Shown here: positions 36,404 through 44,306 of the stretch, in pieces | Layout of the letters: every line of letters starts with the position of its first letter | Position numbering within the stretch: the stretch's first letter is position 1 | Assembly (NCBI RefSeq): GCF_001051235.1 | Contig: NZ_CBTJ020000024.1 | Coordinates: 1 to 64,000, forward strand | Direction of reading: 5' to 3' | DNA length: 64,000 bases | DNA from: Candidatus Competibacter denitrificans Run_A_D11 | GTDB taxonomy: Bacteria > Pseudomonadota > Gammaproteobacteria > Competibacterales > Competibacteraceae | Program-made: the position numbers and the translations under genes | The notes under the pieces: model-generated | Seen by the model: the letters and a program-made list of their open reading frames with translations, nothing else | Told to the model about the DNA's origin: nothing | The model's database searches: none

Positions 36404-37060
36404 TTACAGTCCGAGCTTGTTACGGACACCGCTGACAAAGCTTTGCTTAACGGATTGATCTGCAAATCTACCCCCGGCTCGGCCCATTGTCATTGGCTTG
36501 TCCGGTAAATCCTGGATCTCGATCAACCCTGCACCTCGCAGCAAATTGACCACTGCCGCGCACTCTGCAAGCGGCTGCTCAGTAATAGCCGCCATCTCAT
36601 CAAGCCGCAAGGCACGACGCGATATCAGAGTCGCCATGCGAACGCGAACTGGATTCGACCCTAACAAAGCCGGCGGTGGCCAACGCCGCAGCTTGAAATG
36701 CGAGCTGCTGGTAGGATCTATTCGTTGTTCGTCTATTGGCTGTTCTTCGGGAGGCTGCGGTTGCAAGCGAGCATTGCGCAGATCGTATTCAGCCTTCTTC
36801 AACCACGCTTCAAGATGGTCTGAACGAAGGGGACGCTCCAACGTATTGGGCAACTCAGACTTGACCGGTGTCAATGTCAACACAGTGCCCGCTACCACAT
36901 CCTCAGAAACACTTTCATCAACTAGCAATACATCATAGGGAGGGCCTTCAACAATCGTCCACCGAAAGGTAGGGTCTTGTGAATATAAACGAAAGAATGC
37001 TTTTACCAACCTAACCTCGGGGTCAGATAAATGGGGAATGCCAAATCTCAATATAGTCAT
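36404..37060 (-). CDS. Unrecognised adaptor of GTPase module 2 (218 aa)
   Basis: I do not recognise the family. The N-terminal half (about 1-100) looks like a small alpha/beta domain (FRLYSQDPTFRWTIVEGPPY, DVLLVDESVSED). A low-complexity Pro/Glu/Gln linker spans about 100-118. Residues about 140-185 look like a winged helix (MATLISRRALRLDEMAAITE, then VVNLLRGAGLIEIQ). The extreme C-terminus FVSGVRNKLGL resembles the tail of the module 1 adaptor. In conservons the gene beside the GTPase is the DUF742 protein CvnC, also winged-helix-like; I suggest an analogous place here. Confidence 0.6.
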   Translation of the reverse strand: MTILRFGIPHLSDPEVRLVKAFFRLYSQDPTFRWTIVEGPPYDVLLVDESVSEDVVAGTVLTLTPVKSELPNTLERPLRSDHLEAWLKKAEYDLRNARLQPQPPEEQPIDEQRIDPTSSSHFKLRRWPPPALLGSNPVRVRMATLISRRALRLDEMAAITEQPLAECAAVVNLLRGAGLIEIQDLPDKPMTMGRAGGRFADQSVKQSFVSGVRNKLGL

Positions 37061-37269
37061 GCCGGTAGGCTTCCCACTATATCACTACGACGGTGGCGAT
37101 TAGTGATCTGTAATCGGTATCTGAAAGATTCGTTAATAATAAACCTAAGATAATTAGCCTGGCACATGAGATTAATGATCAATATAATTTCGATCTACGT
37201 TTTTAATGATCAACAACTATATTTTACCTTTAGTTATAAAAAAATTTACTTCATAGGTTAATGGTTTAA

Positions 37270-38013
37270 TCAGCTTAGTATTTTCATCAAATCGCCGGCG
37301 GTATTGCGCCCTACACTGAGTAACATCCCAAGATTAGTGTCTTTTGAAGAAATGCAAGTTAACATCAATATATCATTAATCCGCAAAGAAACAACGCGAC
37401 CATCGCTATTTTCCAAAATAACAAACTGGCAAAGCTTTTGGGATGATTCGCGCGCGATGCTTTCACCCAGAGCCAGCAATGAGCTATTCATGGTCGATAT
37501 TTTATGGACCGGAATATCACGTTTCACCAAATATAAAAGCTCATGGCCATCCACAGTAGAAATCAATACGCCATAAGCACCAGGACAAACCCGCATAAAC
37601 TCCTCTAGCTTTTCTTCGCTAACCGCTAGCTGCTCCTTGCTATAATTAACAATAAGATGCTCTTCTTCGTGTTCATAGTCCATCGTAGGCTCCGGTGTTG
37701 CCATTTTAAATTCAGTGTTCGTTGCTTCAACCTCAAGTGGATCAGCAACTGTTGCTTTTTCTTCAACTTCAACCGTCTTCTCTTCAATCTCGGTCGATGG
37801 CTCAAGGAGATTTTCTGAGTTGATCGCCACTGGTTCGGTAGCTTTGGAATCAGCGATTGCAGAATCGATAACCGCCGGTTGTTCCGTATGGATATCCTCA
37901 CCAAAATCTATTGGTTTATCTGTGACAGGAAGGCTTTTTTGCTCGGTAGACTCTTCCTGATTTTGGCTTTTAAAACCGAAAAAAGCAGCCAATTTACCCT
38001 TTTTGATCTTCAT
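37270..38013 (-). CDS. Roadblock protein with a long acidic N-terminal extension (247 aa)
   Basis: A basic N-terminus (MKIKKGKLAAFFGFKSQNQE) is followed by about 100 residues rich in Glu, Thr and Ser without predicted structure. A C-terminal Roadblock domain (about 140-247) contains AYGVLISTVDGHELLYLVKR, ISTMNSSLLALGESIAR and LCQFVILENSDGRVVSLRI. It follows the module 1 GTPase by 61 bp and is probably its regulator. The disordered arm could tether or recruit partners. Confidence 0.72.
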   Translation of the reverse strand: MKIKKGKLAAFFGFKSQNQEESTEQKSLPVTDKPIDFGEDIHTEQPAVIDSAIADSKATEPVAINSENLLEPSTEIEEKTVEVEEKATVADPLEVEATNTEFKMATPEPTMDYEHEEEHLIVNYSKEQLAVSEEKLEEFMRVCPGAYGVLISTVDGHELLYLVKRDIPVHKISTMNSSLLALGESIARESSQKLCQFVILENSDGRVVSLRINDILMLTCISSKDTNLGMLLSVGRNTAGDLMKILS

Positions 38014-38074
38014 GGCCAGTCTATTTAACCAGGTATTAGGGTATGGGAGGCTAAAAATCTAAAGGTAGATTTAT

Positions 38075-38602
38075 TTACGAAGTCTCCAAACAGGTCAGTA
38101 GAGTATTTAGTAAAAAAAGCACATCATCTTTATTCCGGGCATCAATCGCAAAAGATGGGTAAATTTGACCGCGTTCTTTTAAAAAATCCTGATAATCATC
38201 AAGTGTAGGCGTATCTTTAATATCTATACACGTAATACCGATAACTGCATCAGTTTTTTCAATAAACTCAGAGAAATTATCCAAATACATCGCCAGATCT
38301 TTAAAAGGTTCTGGTCTTCTATTATCGATTAATACAATCAAGCCCAAGCCGCCCTGGATCAAGATATCCCACATAAACTTGAAACGACGCTGACCAGGCG
38401 TTCCATATAGGCCAATCTTCTGGCCATTCTCCAAAGTAATTTGGCCAAAATCCATGGCTACCGTGGTTGTATCTTTCAATTTCGACAAACTATCGGTCGA
38501 AAACACATCGGTTGAAACCGGGGGAAACTCACTGATCGTAGCGATTGCAGTGGTTTTGCCCGCACCAGGCGGGCCAGTAAAAATGAATTTAATTTGTTTC
38601 AT
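38075..38602 (-). CDS. Small GTPase of the MglA/COG2229 type, module 1
   Basis: 175 residues, clearly paralogous to the module 2 GTPase. The P-loop is GPPGAGKTT (10-18), switch I is around DTTTVAMDFG, and G3 is GTPGQRRF (67-74) with Gly for Asp. The G4 position reads TCID (124-127), again without NKxD. The C-terminal helix (DDVLFLLNTLLTCLE) is retained. It begins with a TAATG overlap with the adaptor gene, so the two are translationally coupled. Confidence 0.82.
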   Translation of the reverse strand: MKQIKFIFTGPPGAGKTTAIATISEFPPVSTDVFSTDSLSKLKDTTTVAMDFGQITLENGQKIGLYGTPGQRRFKFMWDILIQGGLGLIVLIDNRRPEPFKDLAMYLDNFSEFIEKTDAVIGITCIDIKDTPTLDDYQDFLKERGQIYPSFAIDARNKDDVLFLLNTLLTCLETS

Positions 38603-39621
38603 TAGATTCCCAACCGGCTACGAATTCTGGCAAACAGACCACGCTTCTCTTCACTCGGTTTTTTCTGCTCAACCGGAGAAACCGATGGCATCGATTTTTG
38701 CTGATTTTCTAGATAATGCAAAACCTGGCAAGCATTAATAAAATCAATAATATTTTCCACCGGAGCCTTAGTAAAATGCGCTAAGTGATCGATGGTTCCA
38801 CCGCTGCGCAATAACGCCGCAAGTTTCATATGGAGAGGATCTGCACCTAACTTCTTGAGGTCGGGCCAGCGATTCAATTTATAGAACCCTTCCAATAATA
38901 AACCAAGCATCAACTGACCATTAGAAATAGCGAGTGCTGCTGTCCAAAATAGTGGATCTGAATCTTGTGCCTTAATATTCTGAATCTCTTTAGCTAGATC
39001 ATTGCTGCTCATTTCTTGTATTTGCACACTCCTCACCGGCGAAGCGAGCAAGTCTTCTACTTCGGTTCGCGTGAGGTTAATAGTGTAATATCGCCTACGC
39101 CATACGTCGAAGATGACCGATCTGCCGACCCTATCAATTGCTTTTAAAGCTTTATCGTGATTTTTATATAAAAAATTTAGAACCCGGCCGGTTCCGGTAA
39201 AAGAAGCTGAGGTATTAGTTTCTTCCAGTAATGCACTGACCTGAGCAGCCGGACCCGAAGACTTGCCCCTTTCTTGACCCGCAGAACCACTGGTACAGTG
39301 GGTAGCAGCCTCCTGTAGAACAGCGAGCAGATCCGCAGAACGCAAGGGGCGAGAGAGAAGCAATACGCCGTTGGGTAAACCTATCCCTTTATCGCTAAAT
39401 GCAATGAGCACTTGAGATTTTTTTCTGTCAACCCATTCTTTTACTTGAGAACGACCTTCAGGAGTATCCGTATCAATTAAGACAGCGGTAGCCGCTTCTG
39501 GATCATCGGTGTACTCCCACACCGCAACCCGATCTGTCTTCGTTAACCCTAGAAAAATCTTTAGGGTTAATAAATTACTAACAGATAATTGACTTGAAAA
39601 AAGCCGAAGTGTTTGTGGCAT
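38602..39621 (-). CDS. Unrecognised adaptor of GTPase module 1 (339 aa)
   Basis: First gene of the GTPase/Roadblock cluster. The N-terminal 100 residues look like a receiver-like alpha/beta domain with hydrophobic strands (DRVAVWEYTDD, QVLIAFSDKGIGLPNGVLLL, SRPLRSADLLAVLQEAA) but without a phospho-acceptor motif. A middle domain (about 145-240) is unassigned. Residues about 260-305 look like a winged helix (KLAALLRSGGTIDHLAHFTK). The tail RGLFARIRSRLGI parallels that of the module 2 adaptor. I cannot name the family. Confidence 0.6.
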   Translation of the reverse strand: MPQTLRLFSSQLSVSNLLTLKIFLGLTKTDRVAVWEYTDDPEAATAVLIDTDTPEGRSQVKEWVDRKKSQVLIAFSDKGIGLPNGVLLLSRPLRSADLLAVLQEAATHCTSGSAGQERGKSSGPAAQVSALLEETNTSASFTGTGRVLNFLYKNHDKALKAIDRVGRSVIFDVWRRRYYTINLTRTEVEDLLASPVRSVQIQEMSSNDLAKEIQNIKAQDSDPLFWTAALAISNGQLMLGLLLEGFYKLNRWPDLKKLGADPLHMKLAALLRSGGTIDHLAHFTKAPVENIIDFINACQVLHYLENQQKSMPSVSPVEQKKPSEEKRGLFARIRSRLGI

Positions 39622-39864
39622 ACGTGTGGTAGTGACCCATGCGATTGCAATTTGTCGTGAGTTTTAAAATAGATTCATTTTTCAAACATATATATATCAA
39701 TCATACGCCAGAAGACCGTATATTCTATAGTATAGACATAACCAATCGAAAAATCTATATCTTCGTATTAAATTTGCGACTTTTGGCCGGTTCAGTACCG
39801 CAGAAATCCTGGCAACCAGCCTCACGCTTACCGTTTATTGACACGCTAAATACCAATGGCACAT

Positions 39865-39899
39865 GGTTGGGGCAAGCAAGCGATCCGCTTGACCCAACC
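39865..39899 (-). terminator. Stem-loop after sodB
   Basis: GGTTGGG-g-CAAGC (39865-39877) pairs with GCTTG-a-CCCAACC (39887-39899), a 12-bp stem with one mismatch and a 9-base loop, 7 bp past the sodB stop. No T-run follows, so it may stabilise the 3' end or work with Rho. Confidence 0.5.
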
Positions 39900-39906
39900 G
39901 TCGTGC

Positions 39907-40488
39907 TCAACCAGCGTACTGATGAGCCACAAAATCCCAATTCACGAGATTCCAGAACGCTTCGACGTACTTGGGTCGCAAGTTACGGTAATCGATGTAG
40001 TAAGCGTGTTCCCACACATCACAAGTCAACAATGCTTTCTTACCAGCGGTCGCCGGCGTCCCAGCATTGGAAGTACTCAGCAGTTCCACGGAACCGTCAG
40101 GATTTTTGACAAGCCAACCCCACCCAGAACCAAAGGTGCCGACAGTGACTTTGGTGAATTCCTCTTTGAAAGCCGCGAATGAGCCGAATTTCTGGTTGAT
40201 GGCCTGAGCCAAGGCACCCGTCGGTTCTCCGCCACCGGCAGGTTTCAGGCAATTCCAATAAAAAGTGTGATTCCACACCTGGGCAGCGTTATTGAAAATA
40301 CCACCCGATGATTTCAGCACAATGTCCTCAAGCGACAGATTTTCGAATTCTGTCCCTTTGATCAGGTTATTGAGGTTGGTGACGTAGGTCTGATGGTGCT
40401 TACCATAATGATATTCGAGCGTCTCCGCTGAAATATGGGGTTCCAAGGCATTCTTGGCGTAGGGAAGTTCAGGCAGTTGATGGACCAT
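39907..40488 (-). CDS. sodB: Superoxide dismutase [Fe]
   Basis: 193 residues, the standard SodB length, from [20 protein letters not shown]. Metal ligands appear as the histidines of [11 protein letters not shown] and WNHTFYWNC and the Asp/His of [28 protein letters not shown] and the latter motif favour the iron form, although Fe/Mn choice cannot be fixed from sequence alone. It detoxifies superoxide in the cytoplasm. The frame is open further upstream, but the ATG at 40488 gives the family N-terminus. Confidence 0.95.
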   Translation of the reverse strand: MVHQLPELPYAKNALEPHISAETLEYHYGKHHQTYVTNLNNLIKGTEFENLSLEDIVLKSSGGIFNNAAQVWNHTFYWNCLKPAGGGEPTGALAQAINQKFGSFAAFKEEFTKVTVGTFGSGWGWLVKNPDGSVELLSTSNAGTPATAGKKALLTCDVWEHAYYIDYRNLRPKYVEAFWNLVNWDFVAHQYAG

Positions 40489-40753
40489 TTTGTCTCCGCA
40501 GTAACCGGTTAGATGAGCAAGGAATTGGCGGGTTAAAATCCGCAAAAGCCAGTTAGCGCACGCGCCAACCGATGGTTTTACCACGTCTGAGAGCGCTTAC
40601 CGGCGAAACCTTAGCTAGTCTAGACGCCGGTCTCTGGTGATGCAACGCGGGTCGCAAATAGCAGGGTATGTTATGCTTACTAAAGACACAGGTGCTCGAT
40701 GAGGGCCTGCCGATATCGCTGCCTTATCACCCCGAATCTAAGGAGACCGACCC

Positions 40754-41104
40754 ATGCATAAGTTTTATCTCGCGCTTGCCGTGCTGGCCACCTTGACCGC
40801 TACGGGCTGTTCGAGCCTGGGTCTAGGTGGCAGCTCCACCGACAGTACGGCTACCGATTCATCGACCGCTGCCACCGGCACGCCCAAGGTCAGCGACTCT
40901 GAGATCGTGACCGCTATCAAAGACAGCTTCAAACAAGACCCGGAAATCGCCGGCGCCGGTTTAAGCATCAATTCTAATAACGGCGTCGTCACATTAAGCG
41001 GTAATCTTCCTAACGCACAAACTTACAATCGGGCGATTTCCCTGGCGCGTAACGTACCCGGTGTACGTCCTCCAGTCAGAGCCGCCGACCTCAAATTCCG
41101 CTAA
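40754..41104 (+). CDS. BON-domain lipoprotein
   Basis: 116 residues. A lipoprotein signal peptide ends in LTATGC (cysteine at about 19), followed by a Ser/Thr/Gly-rich spacer. A BON domain (about 47-116) carries SDSEIVTAIKDSFKQDPEI and GVVTLSGNLPNAQTYNRAIS. OsmY-like BON proteins bind phospholipid and are often stress-induced. The start follows CTAAGGAGACCGACCC. The next gene begins 37 bp later on the same strand. Confidence 0.85.
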   Translation: MHKFYLALAVLATLTATGCSSLGLGGSSTDSTATDSSTAATGTPKVSDSEIVTAIKDSFKQDPEIAGAGLSINSNNGVVTLSGNLPNAQTYNRAISLARNVPGVRPPVRAADLKFR

Positions 41105-41141
41105 GTACCACCCTACCCTTCTCAATCCCGGGGCGTCGTTC

Positions 41142-42923
41142 ATGTGCGGAATCTGCGGTGAATTGCGTTTCGACGGCAGTAATCCCGACTTGGTTTTGAT
41201 GAAGCGGGCGCTGGATCGCCTGGCACGGCGCGGCCCCGATCATGAGGGGGTCTGGGCAGACGGCCCTATCCTGCTAGGCCATCGCCGCCTCTCGGTGATC
41301 GACCTCAGCGACCGGTCTAACCAGCCGATGATCGATGCAGATCTTGGCTTAGCTCTGGTTTTTAACGGCGCAATCTACAACTATCGGGAATTAAGGCGGG
41401 ACCTGCTAGCGAAGGGATACTCATTTTTTTCTGAGGGCGATAGCGAGGTCATTCTTAAAGCCTATGCCGAATGGGGAGAACGCTGCGTCGAACACCTGAT
41501 CGGGATGTTCGCCTTCGCAATTTGGCATATCCGTGAGCGCAGCCTGTTTTTAGCGCGTGACCGTCTCGGTATCAAACCGCTCTACTACGCGCAAATGCCT
41601 CACGCATTTCGCTTCGCCTCCAACAGCCAAGCGCTGCTGGCAGCAACCGACATCGATACCACTATCGACCCGGTGGCCTTGCACCATCAATTGACTCTCC
41701 ACGCTGTCGTCCCAGCGCCACGCACCCTCTTACAGGGTATCCGTAAACTGCCCCCCGCGACGACCCTCACTATCGCCGCCGACGGCGCACAGCACAGCCG
41801 AGTTTACTGGCGGCTGCAAGCCACACGACCCACCGAATCACGCAATGCAGCGGAGTGGACCGAGGAAATCCATGCGGCGCTACGGCTGGCTGTACGGCGC
41901 CGGCTCGATATCGCTGACGTACCCGTTGGGGTGCTGCTCTCAGGCGGGTTGGATTCGAGCCTGTTAGTGGCGTTGCTGGCCGAAACCGGCGCCCATGATT
42001 TGCGGACTTTCTCGGTCGGCTTCGAGGATCAGCCAGAAGAGAAAGGCAGTGAGTTCGAATACTCCGATCAAGTCGTAGCTCGCTATCAAACGCGACATCA
42101 CCAATACTTGATCCCCAACGATCAGGTCTTGAACCGGCTCCCGGAAGCGGTCTCCTGCATGGCCGAACCGATGGTAGGCCAGGATGCAGTGGCTTTTTTC
42201 CTCTTGGCCGAGCGGGTATCGCAAGCAGTTAAAGTGGTGCAAAGCGGTCAAGGCGCCGATGAGGTATTCGGCGGCTACTTCTGGTATCCCCGCATGGTTG
42301 CCGAAACCGGGGATGATCTGGATCGATTCCGTCACCATTATTTTGATCGTGACCACCCTGAATGGCTGGAAACGGTCGCACCGGCTTATCACGGTTCCGA
42401 TCATACCGCCCGGCTGATCGCCGAGCGGCTCGCGGAACCAGGAGCAGAGGAATATCTCGATAAGGTGTTGCGGTTAGATGTGACCAGCCTCATCGTAGAC
42501 GATCCGGTTAAACGGGTAGATAACATGACCATGGCCTGGGGGCTGGAAGCCAGGGTGCCTTTTTTGGATCACGAGTTGGTCGAACTGGCCATGCAACTGC
42601 CTGCCGAGCTAAAAATCGGCGACGGCGGCAAAGCTGTCTTGAAAAAAATTGCGCGCGGCCTGCTACCCGATTCGGTGATTGATCGACCGAAGGGCTATTT
42701 TCCGGTGCCGGCACTCAAATTCGTGCGCGGTCAATTTTTAGAGTTCATGCAAGAGATCGTCACCTCGCGCGCCTGCCGAGAACGTGGATTGTTCCAGCGG
42801 CCCTACCTGGAGAAGCTATTAGCCGCGCCTGAGATGTATATGACCCGGCTACTGGGCAGCAAATTATGGCACGTCGCGCTGCTGGAACTCTGGCTACAAA
42901 TCAATGTAGATCATCGCCCCTAA
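41142..42923 (+). CDS. AsnB-type glutamine amidotransferase, probably N-acetylglutaminylglutamine amidotransferase
   Basis: 593 residues. The mature N-terminal Cys2 nucleophile is in MCGICGELRFDG, followed by a class II glutaminase domain (RRGPDHEG, FNGAIYNYRELR). The synthetase domain has the PP-loop VLLSGGLDSSLLVALLAETG and SGQGADEVFGGYFWYPR. From memory, VVPAPRTLL, DDPVKRVDNMTMAWGLEAR and the GSKLW end match the pseudomonad enzyme that amidates N-acetylglutaminylglutamine, an osmoprotectant. The partner synthetase gene is not in the window, so plain asparagine synthetase remains possible. It starts 37 bp after the BON lipoprotein gene. Confidence 0.82.
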   Translation: MCGICGELRFDGSNPDLVLMKRALDRLARRGPDHEGVWADGPILLGHRRLSVIDLSDRSNQPMIDADLGLALVFNGAIYNYRELRRDLLAKGYSFFSEGDSEVILKAYAEWGERCVEHLIGMFAFAIWHIRERSLFLARDRLGIKPLYYAQMPHAFRFASNSQALLAATDIDTTIDPVALHHQLTLHAVVPAPRTLLQGIRKLPPATTLTIAADGAQHSRVYWRLQATRPTESRNAAEWTEEIHAALRLAVRRRLDIADVPVGVLLSGGLDSSLLVALLAETGAHDLRTFSVGFEDQPEEKGSEFEYSDQVVARYQTRHHQYLIPNDQVLNRLPEAVSCMAEPMVGQDAVAFFLLAERVSQAVKVVQSGQGADEVFGGYFWYPRMVAETGDDLDRFRHHYFDRDHPEWLETVAPAYHGSDHTARLIAERLAEPGAEEYLDKVLRLDVTSLIVDDPVKRVDNMTMAWGLEARVPFLDHELVELAMQLPAELKIGDGGKAVLKKIARGLLPDSVIDRPKGYFPVPALKFVRGQFLEFMQEIVTSRACRERGLFQRPYLEKLLAAPEMYMTRLLGSKLWHVALLELWLQINVDHRP

Positions 42924-43145
42924 AAGCGACTTCACAAGCTGATCCCGTGCAGTAAAAAACCTTGGGTTGCAACCTCCTCCGCCGGTTCGGTCTAATGTTC
43001 GATTCCCTCGTTTATCGGGCCTGCTTTGGAGGATACAGCCACCGCTCTTTTCCGCCTGGTTGTCTGATCTCACCTACCGGATTATCGGAATCCGATAGCG
43101 CACACTTTCCAACTTCCCAACCCTTTAACATCTCAGGAGTTTCCG

Positions 43146-43484
43146 ATGGATGACGTTCTTGAACGCATCAAACAACAAGTTGAATCCAATCCGGTGGTCA
43201 TCTATATGAAAGGCACCCCGGAGATGCCACGCTGTGGTTTTTCGCAGCGGGCATCGCAAGCGCTGGCTGCCACCGGTTTCCCATTTGCCTACGTCAACGT
43301 CTTAGAGGACCCGGAGATTTTCGACAACTTGCCGCGCTACGCCGACTGGCCTACCTTCCCACAAATTTACGTAGATGGTGAACTGGTCGGGGGTTGCGAC
43401 ATTACCCTGGAGCTTTATCAGAATGGTGAATTGAAGGGGCTAGTGGAAGCGGCCATCACCAAGCACGATACGCCATCTACCTGA
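43146..43484 (+). CDS. grxD: Monothiol glutaredoxin (Grx4/GrxD)
   Basis: 112 residues with the CGFS active site in GTPEMPRCGFSQRASQALAA and the glutathione-binding segments WPTFPQIYVDGELVGGCDIT. Such proteins carry [2Fe-2S] clusters between two monomers and glutathione, passing them to apo-proteins or to BolA partners. The ATG follows CAGGAGTTTCCG. A strong terminator follows, so it is probably a single-gene transcript. Confidence 0.95.
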   Translation: MDDVLERIKQQVESNPVVIYMKGTPEMPRCGFSQRASQALAATGFPFAYVNVLEDPEIFDNLPRYADWPTFPQIYVDGELVGGCDITLELYQNGELKGLVEAAITKHDTPST

Positions 43485-43512
43485 CAAGCGAACCGATTTG
43501 CACTACTTTTTC

Positions 43513-43535
43513 AACCCGGCGCCGCCGGGTTTTTT
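43513..43535 (+). terminator. Rho-independent terminator after grxD
   Basis: AACCCGGC (43513-43520) pairs with GCCGGGTT (43524-43531) around a 3-base loop, followed by TTTT. It lies 28 bp past the grxD stop. Confidence 0.9.
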
Positions 43536-43732
43536 AGTATGTTTTTAAGCCAGCCGGCATTTTATCGCGCGACATCGCTGTAAAAAGGTCTAAATTTATG
43601 TCGGCGCGTAAATTCGCACGGTTCCCAACTTGGAGACTGCTCCAAGGTTGGGTTAGACTGAAAGATACAGCGATAAAGATAGGGCATTTTGTATGCTGCA
43701 ATATCCACTAACTCATTCAGAGGATTGAACTG

Positions 43733-44254
43733 ATGCCGAAGAAAAAAGAGCCGACCGAAGCAGCCGCCAAGGAAACCAAAACGACAGCCGCACAAACCGG
43801 CAAGACCGCAGCTGCGGCGGCACCAGCGAAGACAGCCAAACCTGAACCTGCTGCTGCCCCTAAGACGGCAAAACCGGCTACCAAAGTGGAAAAACCCTCG
43901 GTAGCTTCAAGTACTCCAGCCACCACCGCCAAGGCTACGAAACCCGCCACCAAAGCCCCTGCCAAAGCCGAAAAACCGGCGACTGAGGCAAACCCGATTA
44001 TTACGGTTATCGTTGCCAAGTTCGATGTCGGCCCCGGCAACAACCTCTATATTCGCGGTGATGGCCATAGCTTAAGCTGGGAAAGCGGAACCTTGATGGA
44101 AAATGTCGGTGGCGACACTTGGCAATGGACCACCACGGAAGCTCGCGAAGGTGTTCTTGGGTTCAAGCTATTGATCAATGACGAAGTTTGGTCTATCGGT
44201 GAGAACATGAACACGCCGTTTGGTGAAACAACGACGTTCTATCCCGCTTTTTGA
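43733..44254 (+). CDS. Lys/Ala/Pro-rich protein with a C-terminal starch/glycogen-binding (CBM20/48-like) module
   Basis: 173 residues. The first 85 are low complexity, rich in Ala, Lys, Pro and Thr (repeats such as KPATKAPAKAEKPATE), like the tails of PhaF phasins or histone-like AlgP. Residues about 88-173 look like a carbohydrate-binding module: GNNLYIRGDGHSLSWESGTL, a tryptophan pair in DTWQWTTTE, FKLLINDEVWSIGENMNTPF. No signal peptide is seen, so a cytoplasmic site is likely, perhaps at glycogen granules. The basic tail could bind nucleic acid. Both roles are inference. The start follows GAGGATTGAACTG. Confidence 0.72.
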   Translation: MPKKKEPTEAAAKETKTTAAQTGKTAAAAAPAKTAKPEPAAAPKTAKPATKVEKPSVASSTPATTAKATKPATKAPAKAEKPATEANPIITVIVAKFDVGPGNNLYIRGDGHSLSWESGTLMENVGGDTWQWTTTEAREGVLGFKLLINDEVWSIGENMNTPFGETTTFYPAF

Positions 44255-44306
44255 AGCAAAGCTGTAACGGTGCTGATCGCCGGCACAAACCGGCGGTCGC
44301 TCCTCA

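Noticed and set aside
39639..40109. 156-codon plus-strand frame over the 3' end of sodB
   Set aside because: Antisense to a clear sodB; composition and product are not protein-like, and no ribosome site is present.
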